A stretch of 64,000 bases of DNA from Terriglobus saanensis SP1PR4 (GTDB taxonomy: Bacteria > Acidobacteriota > Terriglobia > Terriglobales > Acidobacteriaceae): NCBI RefSeq assembly GCF_000179915.2, contig NC_014963.1, positions 4,898,001 through 4,962,000 of the forward strand. The letters run 5' to 3'. Below the pieces are notes generated by a model. It ran no database searches, had not been told where the DNA came from, and was given only the letters and a program-made list of their open reading frames with translations. The position numbers and the translations under genes were made by a program. The number at the start of each line of letters is the position of its first letter. The first letter of the stretch is position 1. Shown here piece by piece: positions 25,512 through 34,053 of the stretch.

Positions 25512-26408
25512 ATGTACGCCATCATGGGAATTACAGGAAGGGTCGGCGGCGCCGTCGCCGATCATCTGCTCGCACACGGCCAGAAGGTCCGCGCCATCGT
25601 CCGCAACCCCGACAAAGCAGCACCATGGAAGACGCGCGGAGCGGAGATCGCCATAGCCGATTACGACGATGCCACCGCTCTCACCGCGGCCTTCACCGGA
25701 GTCAAAGGCGTCTTCATCATGGTGCCCCCGAATTTCGCACCTTCGCCGGGCCTGCCGGAGCTGCGCAAAACGCTCGCCGCCTTGCATGAAGCTCTCGCAA
25801 AGGCTCTGCCGAAGAAGGCCGTGTACCTCTCTTCCATCGGTGCGGAGCAGAAGAGTGGCCTCGGCCTCATCACCGCATCGCACCTGCTCGAAGAGACCCT
25901 GGGCGATCTCCCCATCGCGCACGCCTTTCTGCGCGCGGGCTGGTTCATGGAAAACTCCGCGGGCGACGTCGCCTCGGCCAGCGAGGGCAAAATTTATTTC
26001 CATCTGCAACCCCTCGATCGCAAAATCCCTATCGTCGCTACGCAGGATATCGGTCGCGTCGGAGCGGATACGCTGCTGCAAGACTGGACGGGGACACGGC
26101 GCATCGAAGTGACCGGCCCGAAAAACTATTCGCCGCTCGACATCGCAGCAGCCTTTGCCTCAGCGCTCCAACATCCCGTCGAAGCCATCGCCGTCCCGCG
26201 CGATCAGTGGACAGCCTCCTTCCTTGCGCAAGGCATGCCCGAAGGACGCACAGAGCCACGCGCCGAGATGGTCGACGGCTTCAACTCCGGCTGGATCCAC
26301 TTCGGCAACCCGGGCACGGAAAAGTTCACCGGAACAACAACGCTCACCACCATGATCTCAAAGCTTGTTACAGACACACCACCACCGGCATTTCGACCGA
26401 ACGCGTAG
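25512..26408 (+). CDS. NmrA-like NAD(P)-binding oxidoreductase
   Basis: The 298-residue Rossmann protein has the NmrA/atypical SDR start 'MYAIMGITGRVGGAVADHLL', with the Gly-x-x-Gly-x-x-Gly loop at 6-12. 'VRAIVRNPDKAAPWKTRGAEIAIADYDD' follows, where the Arg after the second strand favours NADPH. 'VYLSSIGAEQKSGLG' stands where the SDR Ser is found. There is no YxxxK pair, as usual for NmrA-like proteins such as QorB. AGGAGA lies 7 bases before the ATG. It is regulated by the adjacent TetR through the operators described above; quinone or aldehyde reduction is the probable role. Confidence 0.85.
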   Translation: MYAIMGITGRVGGAVADHLLAHGQKVRAIVRNPDKAAPWKTRGAEIAIADYDDATALTAAFTGVKGVFIMVPPNFAPSPGLPELRKTLAALHEALAKALPKKAVYLSSIGAEQKSGLGLITASHLLEETLGDLPIAHAFLRAGWFMENSAGDVASASEGKIYFHLQPLDRKIPIVATQDIGRVGADTLLQDWTGTRRIEVTGPKNYSPLDIAAAFASALQHPVEAIAVPRDQWTASFLAQGMPEGRTEPRAEMVDGFNSGWIHFGNPGTEKFTGTTTLTTMISKLVTDTPPPAFRPNA

Positions 26409-26420
26409 CGAGAGCGAGAC

Positions 26421-26555
26421 GTCATTTCGACCGAACGCGCAGCGGGAGCGGAGAAATCTGCTTTGTTATGCGCCGAAGGCGTATCCGATCGCGCTCCGCG
26501 CGATAACAACAGATCTCTCCGCTACGCGACGATAAAGCCGTAGCTCCGGTCGAGA
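26421..26555 (+). repeat. Composite repeat, module C copy 2
   Basis: GTCATTTCGACCGAACGCG, GAGAAATCTGC, TTATGCGCCGAAGGCGTA, CGATCGCGCTCCGCGCGAT, AACAGATCTCTCCGCTACG follow copy 1 closely. A half-copy (CATTTCGACCGAACGCG) starts at about 26390, inside the end of the NmrA-like gene, and the copy ends next to the convergent hydrolase stop. Confidence 0.8.
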
Positions 26556-26563
26556 GTACGGAA

Positions 26564-27385
26564 TTAGCTCTTAATGAACGCCAACAGATCCGGATTGATC
26601 ACATCCGGATGCGTGGTGCACATACCGTGAGGAAATCCCGGATAGACCTTCAGCGTTCCCTTCGGCAGGATCTTGGCGGACAGCAGTCCCGCCGCGCCGA
26701 TGGGCACAATCTGATCGTCATCCCCATGCAGTACCAGCACAGGAATATCGATCTTCTTCAGGTCTTCCGTGAAGTCCGTTTCGGAGAAAGCCTTGATGCA
26801 ATCGTAGTGACTCTTCGCCGAACCCAGCATCCCCTGTAGCCACCAGTGCGAGACGATGCCATCGGAGATCGTCGTGCCTGGACGGTTGTAGCCGTAGAAG
26901 GGAAGCGGGATGTCTTTATACTGCTGCGCACGATTCGCTGCAAGGCCTGAACGAAATCCGTCGAAGACCTCGATCGGCAGGCCGCCCGGATTCTTCTCCG
27001 TCTTCAACATCAGCGGAGGTACAGCACTGATTAACACAGCCTTCGCCACGCGCTTCGTTCCATGACGGCCAAGGTAGCGAGTCACCTCGCCGCCACCGGT
27101 CGAATGACCGATCATCACGACATCCTTCAGGTCCAACGCGTCGAAGAGCTCGGCGACATCGTCGGCGTAGGTATCCATGTCATTGCCTGTCCACGTCTCA
27201 CCGGAACGGCCATGTCCGCGGCGATCGTGCGCGATCACGCGGTATCCGTTTTCCAAAAGAAACAGCATCTGGTTCTCCCAGTCGTCCGCCGTCAGCGGCC
27301 AACCGTGCGAAAACACTACGGGCTGTCCTTTACCCCAGTCCTTGTAGTAAATCTCAATCCCGTCTCGAGTCGTAATGGTTGCCAT
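26564..27385 (-). CDS. Alpha/beta hydrolase, non-heme haloperoxidase-like
   Basis: The 273-residue protein reads [18 protein letters not shown], then '[14 protein letters not shown]' (oxyanion region), 'DRRGHGRS' and the nucleophile elbow GHSTGG with Ser95. '[11 protein letters not shown]' gives the catalytic Asp and 'GFPHGM' the His. This matches cofactor-free chloroperoxidases/arylesterases. The open frame continues upstream to 27502, but the ATG at 27385 has AAGGA about 6 bases before it and starts at the usual family position. Natural activity is more likely ester or lactone hydrolysis than halogenation. Confidence 0.9.
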   Translation of the reverse strand: MATITTRDGIEIYYKDWGKGQPVVFSHGWPLTADDWENQMLFLLENGYRVIAHDRRGHGRSGETWTGNDMDTYADDVAELFDALDLKDVVMIGHSTGGGEVTRYLGRHGTKRVAKAVLISAVPPLMLKTEKNPGGLPIEVFDGFRSGLAANRAQQYKDIPLPFYGYNRPGTTISDGIVSHWWLQGMLGSAKSHYDCIKAFSETDFTEDLKKIDIPVLVLHGDDDQIVPIGAAGLLSAKILPKGTLKVYPGFPHGMCTTHPDVINPDLLAFIKS

Positions 27386-27624
27386 TGCAGTCCTTCTCCT
27401 TCTCGGCTCTTTGGCCTGTAGGGTTACGTGTGCGTGTGGCGGGCAGTATGCAGAGTTTGCATCCTCGCCCAGTGAGGGATGCCCTCGGCATCTCCTAGAC
27501 ATTAACGCATACGGTCAGAAGGCATGACCCCCTTTCGAGGGGTTCACGGCAAGCTGCCTCGAAAGCCTGCACACATCCCCTCCGCCCCTGCGGTCATCCA
27601 TCTACATACAAGAAAGAAGGCACC

Positions 27625-27834
27625 ATGTCCGACGACCTGCTCGCAGTACCCGAAGAACAGCCCACGAAAAAGGGTCCGCACGACCCCAACGAGATCAATC
27701 CCAAGCTCTCCTCCGACATCCACTACTGGGCGGAAGAGTTCCACGTCACCGGCCAACAGCTTCACGAAGCCATCCGCGTGCATGGAACCCACGTCGCCAA
27801 AATCCGCGAAGCCCTCAAACACCACAAGCACTAA
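27625..27834 (+). CDS. DUF3606 small protein
   Basis: The 69-residue acidic/basic protein contains 'INPKLSSDIHYWAEEFHVTGQQLHEAIRVHGTHVAKIREALK', which fits DUF3606. This is a small helical domain of unknown role common in soil and root bacteria. AAGAAGG lies about 6 bases before the ATG. The C-terminus is His/Lys-rich (KHHKH). No operon partner: repeat modules follow immediately. Confidence 0.85.
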   Translation: MSDDLLAVPEEQPTKKGPHDPNEINPKLSSDIHYWAEEFHVTGQQLHEAIRVHGTHVAKIREALKHHKH

Positions 27835-27859
27835 AGCTTCCCGGGGTGACAAAGAACCC

Positions 27860-27925
27860 GTGCCCCATTCTTTTGCGGCTTCATCGCAAAAGGGTGGGGT
27901 CGCGCAGAGCGCACAAACCAGATCT
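27860..27925 (+). repeat. Composite repeat, module A copy 4
   Basis: GTGCCCCATTCTTTTGCGG, ATCGCAAAAGGG, GTGGGGTCGCGCAGAGC, GCACAAACCAGATCT. Compensating changes keep the TTTTGCG/CGCAAAA stem, which argues that the hairpin is maintained. Confidence 0.85.
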
Positions 27926-27945
27926 CCAAGGAAAGCCCAAAATAC

Positions 27946-28000
27946 GGGTGCCCCATACATCGCGCTCTTTGCGATGTGTGGGCATATGCGTGAAGCGCAT
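27946..28000 (+). repeat. Composite repeat, module B copy 3 (diverged)
   Basis: GGGTGCCCCATACATCGCGC, loop, GCGATGTGTGGG, ATATGCGTGAAGCGCAT. The stem sequence differs from copies 1 and 2 (ACATCGC/GCGATGT in place of GTCCC/GGGAC), but pairing is preserved. Confidence 0.75.
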
Positions 28001-28224
28001 CTTTCGCTCGAAGAGCGACCCGGGACGAATGCATGAAACAGTCGATCCCACTTCGCTACGGGATCTGCTTTTCGTTTTTATCGAGATCCTAGTTGAGCGA
28101 AAAAAGAAGCCCACACAGCTTCCCGGCGCTGCCTTGCGCCAATCCGTTGCCGGGCGACAACGCAGAAAAACCATCTGCATCCAAACCTGGCGAGGTACAG
28201 TAGCAAAAACCTAAGACAAGCAAG
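28001..28224. other. Unassigned stretch before a terminator
   Basis: This stretch holds module-B and module-D remnants (TTCGCTCGAAGAGC, CTTCGCTACGGGATC) and then about 140 unique bases leading to the terminator at 28225. No coding frame is convincing. Because a strong plus-strand terminator follows with no gene before it, a small RNA is possible; no promoter was identified. Confidence 0.4.
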
Positions 28225-28255
28225 AAGGCCAGAGCTGTCAGCTCTGGCCTTTTTT
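28225..28255 (+). terminator. Rho-independent terminator
   Basis: An 11-bp stem AAGGCCAGAGC / GCTCTGGCCTT, 5-base loop TGTCA, then TTTT. It is oriented for plus-strand transcripts and lies downstream of the convergent vsr gene. Confidence 0.85.
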
Positions 28256-28295
28256 GCGGTCATCTGGGTCGCTCATAGCGACAGACCATATCGGA

Positions 28296-28742
28296 TTACT
28301 TTGAAGGTAAGCGCATCACTATCTGTCGAACGCAGCGATGGAGATCGTCTCTCAGTTGATGCTCCCAAAATCTCAATAGGCGAATACGTTCAATTTTTAG
28401 CAATTTCGAAACCTTTTTGTGGCGATTCCGATTTCTTTCAATTTTTGTAGCCCAAAACTCTTGATGCGTTTTGGGAATATGGCCACACTTTCCGCAACCA
28501 TGCCAAAAGCAACCATCCACAAATACAGCCAATCTTGCAGATTCAAAATAGAAATCGGGTTTACCGGGCAGATCGGAGCGGTTCGCGGTCCAGCCGCGAA
28601 CTCCTGATCGCACGAGGGCCATTTTTAGCCGAAGTTCAGTGGTTCGATTTCCGCTTCCACGTACTGCCCCCATCGCCCGAGATCGCTGTTCGGAAACGAC
28701 AAACTTTCCACCGGGCAGCTTCAGTTTGAGTATGCGTTCCAT
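28296..28742 (-). CDS. vsr: Very short patch repair endonuclease Vsr
   Basis: The 148-residue protein contains the Vsr pattern: 'RSRAMGAVRGSGNRTTELRLKMAL', 'LPGKPDFYF' (catalytic Asp), 'LAVFVDGCFWHGCGKCGH' (zinc and catalytic His/Cys region), and 'HQEFWATKIERNRNR'. Vsr nicks beside T:G mismatches that arise from deamination of 5-methylcytosine. It is divergent from the m5C methyltransferase with only 18 bases between start codons, so the two genes must share overlapping promoters. Together with the endonuclease gene this makes a complete restriction-modification-repair cassette. Confidence 0.93.
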   Translation of the reverse strand: MERILKLKLPGGKFVVSEQRSRAMGAVRGSGNRTTELRLKMALVRSGVRGWTANRSDLPGKPDFYFESARLAVFVDGCFWHGCGKCGHIPKTHQEFWATKIERNRNRHKKVSKLLKIERIRLLRFWEHQLRDDLHRCVRQIVMRLPSK

Positions 28743-28760
28743 GGCCCTCGGGTTAGTCTA

Positions 28761-29990
28761 ATGATTATGTTGCAACAGCCAAAGTTTGTCTCCTTTTTCG
28801 CAGGTGCGCGCGGGCTCGATTTGGGCCTGGAACAGGCTGGCTGGAAGTGTATTGCCGCAAATGAATATGACAGGGCCGCGAGTGACACAATCCGGCTCAA
28901 TGAGCCCGACTTGCCTCTGTACTCTGAAGACGTTCGGAACGTAACGGGAAAACGTCTTATGAAAGACCTGGGTGTGCGCCCACGCGAACTATACGCCGTC
29001 GTTGGAGGACCTCCGTGTCAGGCGTTCTCAACAGCCGGAAGACGTTTGGGACTTAATGACGAGCGTGGAAATGTCTTTTTTCATTTTTTAGACTTGATCG
29101 CCGAGCTTCAGCCGAAATATGCAATTTTCGAGAATGTGCGCGGCTTGCTCTCTGCGCCATTGCAACATCGACCTCACAATGAGCGGGGGGAAGGGGCCCT
29201 CAGCCTACAAGAAGATGAATTGCCAGGCGGCGCGCTGAAGGTGATTCTCGCGCGCCTAAAAAGTATTGGTTTTGAGGTCACGTTTAATCTCTACAACACT
29301 GCGAATTTTGGCGTGCCGCAAAGCAGAGAAAGACTAATCTTTATTGCCAGCCGCGATGGAAAGCGGGTTCCCCACCTTACTCCTACTCATGATGCCAAAG
29401 GTGCGAGTGGTCTCTTGCCTTGGGTGACTTTTCGAGAAGCTGTGGCCCCCTTGAAATCCATCGATCACCACTTCGTCAATTTTCCTGCTAAGAGGCTGGA
29501 ATACTACAAGCTATTGGCAGCCGGTGAAAACTGGAGAAGTCTTCCTCCAGAGTTACAGGCAGCAGCCATGGGAGATAGCTACCATTCCGGGGGCGGAAAA
29601 ACTGGCTTCTATAGAAGACTTTCCTGGGACAAGCCTTCGCCTACTTTGGTAACACGGCCAAACATGAAGGCAACAGACCTATGCCACCCAACGGAATTGA
29701 GACCTTTGTCGGTTGAGGAGTATGCGGCCATCCAGACTTTCCCTCCCTCTTATCGCTTCGCAGGCCGTCTCGATGACCAGTATCGACAGATTGGGAATGC
29801 TGTGCCGTGCCATTTTGCACAACAAATAGCGCATCACATTCGGGCCTTTGAGGAAGGGAAATTTGCGGAGAATAGGACACTATCTCCTCTTAGCAGATAC
29901 TCCAATACCGACGAAGCCTCATGGATAGGCGCGGAAAAAAATCAACGCGTTCCCAATCTTTTTGAAAACGAAGAGAGACTAACCGCTTGA
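28761..29990 (+). CDS. C5-cytosine DNA methyltransferase (type II modification)
   Basis: This 409-residue enzyme has motif I SFFAGARGLDLGLEQAG (11-27), motif IV VGGPPCQAFS with catalytic Cys86, motif VI ENVRG (124-128), and motif VIII QSRERLIFI. A target-recognition region follows, then motif IX ('SPTLVTRPNM') and motif X (IGNAVP). All are in canonical order. It modifies the recognition sequence of the partner PmeII-like endonuclease. The stop TGA overlaps the TTG start of that gene. ATG 28761 or 28767 may be used; no clear ribosome site. Codon use is less GC-rich than flanking housekeeping genes. Confidence 0.93.
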   Translation: MIMLQQPKFVSFFAGARGLDLGLEQAGWKCIAANEYDRAASDTIRLNEPDLPLYSEDVRNVTGKRLMKDLGVRPRELYAVVGGPPCQAFSTAGRRLGLNDERGNVFFHFLDLIAELQPKYAIFENVRGLLSAPLQHRPHNERGEGALSLQEDELPGGALKVILARLKSIGFEVTFNLYNTANFGVPQSRERLIFIASRDGKRVPHLTPTHDAKGASGLLPWVTFREAVAPLKSIDHHFVNFPAKRLEYYKLLAAGENWRSLPPELQAAAMGDSYHSGGGKTGFYRRLSWDKPSPTLVTRPNMKATDLCHPTELRPLSVEEYAAIQTFPPSYRFAGRLDDQYRQIGNAVPCHFAQQIAHHIRAFEEGKFAENRTLSPLSRYSNTDEASWIGAEKNQRVPNLFENEERLTA

Positions 29991-30721
29991 ACCTTTCATT
30001 TCGAGAACAGGTAGAGCGTTTTGTCGAGTCGGAGATCAGCGACTTTCACGCCCGACGCGTAGCCAACATCGAGGCGCTCAAGCTCTTGAAAGTCTTGAAA
30101 GCTAAAAATCCATACCTCTTCAAAGCTAAGAATGTCGAATCGGCCTCGGACTTGGTCAAAGCAATTCTTGATGCACGGCTTTCCTCTGGCGAAGAGGGCA
30201 TGTTCGGGAATTTCATGGAATCGCTGGCCGTTTTCGTTGCTGAGCAAAAATGTGGAGGCGTTAAGTCCGGCATTGAAGGGGTGGACATAGAATTACAGCG
30301 CGATGGAAGACGCTATCTCATCGCAGTTAAATCAGGGAGAGCGTGGGGAAATGCAACACAGCACAAAAAGCTGCGCGAGAACTTCAAAACGGCTGTTAAG
30401 GTAATCCGCCAAAATAAGTTCGTGGGTGAGATCCAACCCACATTGGGTATATGTTACGGGAGTTTCAAAACAGTCAACAAGGGCGACCTCCTCGAAATCG
30501 GCGGTCAAAGTTTTTGGGAATTAATTTCGGCTGAACCCAATCTTTACATGGACGTTGTCGAGCCCATAGGATTTCGAGCAAAAGAATTTAACGAAGAATT
30601 TCAAAAGAAGCGAGATCATGCACTCAACCGGATGACTCTTGAGTTCATGGAAAACTTTTGTACGGCAGAGGGAGCTATCAATTGGCCGAAGGTCGTTTCG
30701 TTCGTCTCGAAGACACAATAG
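29987..30721 (+). CDS. Type II restriction endonuclease, PmeII-like
   Basis: The 244-residue protein follows the PmeII family layout. An N-terminal 'FVESEISDFHARR' and 'LKAKNPYLFKAKNVESASDLVKAILDARLSSGEEGMFGNFMESLA' come first. The nuclease core follows, with Glu78, Asp100 in EGVDIEL and Lys115 in IAVKSG, a PD-(D/E)xK arrangement. It begins with TTG inside the TTGA overlap with the methyltransferase stop, a coupling that would keep nuclease level tied to methylase translation. No upstream ribosome site is clear. The recognition site cannot be deduced here, but the Vsr partner implies methylation at a cytosine prone to deamination. Confidence 0.8.
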   Translation: MNLSFREQVERFVESEISDFHARRVANIEALKLLKVLKAKNPYLFKAKNVESASDLVKAILDARLSSGEEGMFGNFMESLAVFVAEQKCGGVKSGIEGVDIELQRDGRRYLIAVKSGRAWGNATQHKKLRENFKTAVKVIRQNKFVGEIQPTLGICYGSFKTVNKGDLLEIGGQSFWELISAEPNLYMDVVEPIGFRAKEFNEEFQKKRDHALNRMTLEFMENFCTAEGAINWPKVVSFVSKTQ

Positions 30722-30766
30722 CTGCTCGGACCTCCCTCTCACTGAAACCAGTCATGTACAGATAAC

Positions 30767-32875
30767 CTACTTCAGCTTCCGCCCAAAAAACTCCGCCGCC
30801 AGCCTGTAACTCGTTACCCAATTCCTATGCACAAGAAAGTCATGAATCTCATCCGGAAACACCTTCTCCTCCACATCCACATGCCTTTGACGTAGAGCGT
30901 CGGCCAGACGCACCGTCTGCGCGAAGACGACGTTGCGATCGTCGTCGCCCTGGATCAACAGCACCGGCGAGCGCCATGTATCCAACGACGACATCGGCGA
31001 AGAAAGCCACGCGAGCCGCTTGCGCGCCTCCCAGTCCACGCCCGGGTCGCCCGAGGGCCGCCAGAATCCCATCTCGTAGACCCAGTCGTGCACGCCATGC
31101 AGATCCACACCCGCGGCATAAAGGTCGCTGCCGCGCGCCAGCGCCAACGCCGTGAGATAGCCGCCATAGCTTCCGCCCCACGCGCCGATCCGCCGCGCAT
31201 CCACATCGCTGCGTCCATGTAGATAGAGAGCCGCACCGATCACGTCGTTGTACTCGCTGCCGCCCTCAAAGCCATAGTGCAGTGCCTGCCTGAACTCCAT
31301 GCCGTACCCGATCCCGGAGCGGTAGTTCACGCTCAGTACCACGTACCCCAGCGAGCAGAGATACTCGTTCTCCGCGTACGTGTTCGCGTAGTACTCCATC
31401 GAGTGCCAACCGAGAAACATCTGCCGCCGCGAACCGCCGTGGAAGAAGACGATCGCGGGATCGCGGCCGTCTTTTCTGAGCGCGTGGTTCTTCGGCAGAA
31501 AGATCTGTCCGTGGATCTCCATGCCATCGGCGGCAGGGAAGATCACCTGCTGCGGCGCAATCATCTGCGCGGAAGGGAAGTCCTTCGGAATGAGGTCCGG
31601 CGCAATCTCTTTCAGAACTCCGCCCTTCGCTACCACCGCAGGATGAATCGGCCATCTGGCATCGCTCGCCAGCACCACGACGCTGCCCTCGCTCGTCGCG
31701 ACAGGAAAGACCTCGATCCCTTCGCCTTTCGTCAGCGCCGTGGGTAGAGAAGCTCCTGAGGCAGGCACGCTCCACACGTGCCGCCGGTCCGCATCCTTGG
31801 CATCCGCGCCGTATTGGTTTGAAGAAAACACGACCGCCTTGCCGCCGAGCATCGGAGCCACCTGCTCCACCTCGAACGCCCCCGGCGTCAGCAGCTTCGC
31901 AGCTCCACCGCCGGAAGGAATGGAGTACAGATGCGTCCATCCATCCTTCTCCCAGGGAAAGACCAGATAGCCATCCGCGCTCCACGTCAGAACATCATGC
32001 CCGACGATCTCGCGATACAGGCTCCCGCGCCCCTCGTCCGCGCGCCACAATAACTTGCCTTCGCCCGTCTTCGCATCCGCCACGCGAATCTCCCACGGAG
32101 GACCGCTGCGCACCGCGCGCTCGGAGGCGTCGTCAAAGCCCGTCGGGTTACGCACGAAAGCGATCTTCGTCCCATCAGGCGACCAAACCGGCTCACCATC
32201 CTGCTCGGTTCCGGGATCGACCCATGTCAGAGTCTTCTCGCCGAAACGATACTCGCCAATAAAAGCATGGTCGCCGCGCTCCGTCACAAAGACAACCGCA
32301 CTCGCGTCCGGAGCCCAGCGCAGGTTCCGCATCGTGCCGCGCCCCTCAAACAACTGCGTCGGCTTCGGCTCTCCCTGCAAGGAAGCCACCCAGACCTGGC
32401 CTTTCGCCACATAGGCGACCCGGTCGCCCTTCGGCGAAATCGCGCCACTCTTTCCTGCCGCAATCAACTTTGGTTCGCCGCCGCCAGCCGAAACCATCCA
32501 CACCTGCTGCTTCACCCCGTCCACCAGCGCAGCCGGGTTCGGCACCGGATGCGCTTCGCCCTGGACGGAGCCACCACGCGTGTAGACCACCCACTCGCCA
32601 TCGGGAGTAACGCTGACATCCCCAAGCTCCTGGCCGTCGTCTTCGGCGTACGCCGTGACCATCCGTGCCTTCCAGGCGTCTCCGGCGGGTTCCGCCACCC
32701 AGAGGTTCCGCCGTCCCTCGGCGTTTGTCACCCAGGCCACGCGTCCTTTTACCGGGGCGGCCACTAAGTCATTGGTAAACGGGGCCTTCATCACCTGTTC
32801 CAGCGAAAACCCCTGAGCCCCCGCAGCCAAAGTTGCCAAGCCCATAGCCAATACGAACAGCACCAGCTTCCGCAT
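30767..32875 (-). CDS. S9-family prolyl oligopeptidase / acylaminoacyl peptidase, exported
   Basis: The 702-residue protein has a signal peptide (AAGAQ cut, 17-21). An N-terminal seven-bladed propeller with WSPDG/ISPKGD/TPDGE repeats spans about 25-430. The C-terminal alpha/beta hydrolase has GGSYGG with Ser569, 'IQGDDDRNV' with the Asp, and 'DEIHDF' with the His. The propeller gates access, so short peptides are the likely substrates in the periplasm. The gene is alone between a convergent endonuclease and the divergent accD. Confidence 0.92.
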   Translation of the reverse strand: MRKLVLFVLAMGLATLAAGAQGFSLEQVMKAPFTNDLVAAPVKGRVAWVTNAEGRRNLWVAEPAGDAWKARMVTAYAEDDGQELGDVSVTPDGEWVVYTRGGSVQGEAHPVPNPAALVDGVKQQVWMVSAGGGEPKLIAAGKSGAISPKGDRVAYVAKGQVWVASLQGEPKPTQLFEGRGTMRNLRWAPDASAVVFVTERGDHAFIGEYRFGEKTLTWVDPGTEQDGEPVWSPDGTKIAFVRNPTGFDDASERAVRSGPPWEIRVADAKTGEGKLLWRADEGRGSLYREIVGHDVLTWSADGYLVFPWEKDGWTHLYSIPSGGGAAKLLTPGAFEVEQVAPMLGGKAVVFSSNQYGADAKDADRRHVWSVPASGASLPTALTKGEGIEVFPVATSEGSVVVLASDARWPIHPAVVAKGGVLKEIAPDLIPKDFPSAQMIAPQQVIFPAADGMEIHGQIFLPKNHALRKDGRDPAIVFFHGGSRRQMFLGWHSMEYYANTYAENEYLCSLGYVVLSVNYRSGIGYGMEFRQALHYGFEGGSEYNDVIGAALYLHGRSDVDARRIGAWGGSYGGYLTALALARGSDLYAAGVDLHGVHDWVYEMGFWRPSGDPGVDWEARKRLAWLSSPMSSLDTWRSPVLLIQGDDDRNVVFAQTVRLADALRQRHVDVEEKVFPDEIHDFLVHRNWVTSYRLAAEFFGRKLK

Positions 32876-32990
32876 CCCGCCCCCAAATTTTGAACTGAAT
32901 GCAAGAATCCTAACCCGCCGATGCCCAAAGCGGAGCTGCCAACGACTGAAGCTGCGGATTCGCTCGCAAAAAGGTCTAAACTATCTCTCG

Positions 32991-33830
32991 ATGAGCTGGT
33001 TTAAACGCGAAGACAACGAGATCGTCAACGACACCCAGAAGACGGTCCGCACCGAAGGCCTCTGGATCAAGTGCCCCGACTGTGGCAAGCCCATCTGGAA
33101 GGCCGACCTCGAAGCCAACCTGAACGTCTGCCCGCACTGCGGCTACCACTTCCGCATCGACGCGCGCTCTCGGATCGAAAACCTCCTCGAACCCGGCTAT
33201 AAGCTGGTCGATCTCGAACTCAAGTCCACCGATCCGTTGCACTTCACCGATCTGAAGCGCTACCGCGACCGCCTGGCCCAGGCCCAGAAGAAGACCGGAC
33301 TCAACGACGCCATTCTGAATGCCACCGGGCATATCGGTCACCATCCAGTCGTTCTCTCGGCGATGGAATATGCCTTTATCGGCGGCAGCATGGGTGCCGT
33401 CGTGGGAGAGACCATCGCCCGCGCCGTGGACCGCTCGCTGGCCACGCGCAACCCTCTCATCATTATCTCGGCCTCCGGCGGCGCACGCATGATGGAAGGC
33501 ATCGCCTCCCTGATGCAGCTCGCGAAGATCTCCTCTGGTCTCGCGCGCCTCGACGACGCAAAGATTCCTTACATCTCCATCATGACGGACCCCACCACCG
33601 GTGGCGTCACCGCCAGCTTTGCCATGCTCGGCGACCTGAACATTGCGGAACCCGGTGCGCTCATTGGCTTTGCCGGTCCCCGCGTCATCGAACAGACCAT
33701 ACGCCAGAAGCTCCCCCCCGGCTTCCAGCGTTCGGAGTTCCTCCTCCAGCATGGTTTCCTGGACGCCATCGTCCCACGGAAAGACATGAAGGGTTGGCTC
33801 CTGCGTACGCTCGACTTCATGCAGCCCTAG
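32991..33830 (+). CDS. accD: Acetyl-CoA carboxylase carboxyltransferase subunit beta
   Basis: The 279-residue protein starts with a zinc ribbon: Cys28, Cys31, Cys47 and Cys50 (CPDCGKP ... CPHCGYH). A crotonase-like carboxyltransferase half follows, with 'ISASGGARMMEGIASLMQL', 'TDPTTGGVTASFAMLGDLNIAEPGALIGFAGPRVIEQT' and 'LLQHGFLDAIV'. With AccA it moves the carboxyl group from biotin to acetyl-CoA, the first committed step of fatty-acid synthesis. In many bacteria accD is followed by folC; here 6.4 kb of accessory genes separate them. Confidence 0.95.
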   Translation: MSWFKREDNEIVNDTQKTVRTEGLWIKCPDCGKPIWKADLEANLNVCPHCGYHFRIDARSRIENLLEPGYKLVDLELKSTDPLHFTDLKRYRDRLAQAQKKTGLNDAILNATGHIGHHPVVLSAMEYAFIGGSMGAVVGETIARAVDRSLATRNPLIIISASGGARMMEGIASLMQLAKISSGLARLDDAKIPYISIMTDPTTGGVTASFAMLGDLNIAEPGALIGFAGPRVIEQTIRQKLPPGFQRSEFLLQHGFLDAIVPRKDMKGWLLRTLDFMQP

Positions 33831-34053
33831 TTCAACCATAACGGCATCAAATGCTCGCAGAAGCAGATTTCTATGCCTGCAAGCGGGTATAGTGTGGGCA
33901 GACTTCGATCCTGCTTGCCTCCGCTAGGCGCGCGGCGTAGTTCACGGAGTAGCGAAGTCCTCTTCGCCATCCGTCGCCATGGCTTGAACCTCTGCCGCCA
34001 CCGACTATGCACGCAAGCGTACATTTGCCGAACAGGCACAAGGTGCCGACCCG

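Noticed and set aside
8081-28000. Repeat modules considered as a CRISPR array or insertion-sequence ends
   Set aside because: Copies are kilobases apart, lack regular spacers and target-site duplications, and no cas gene or transposase is present.
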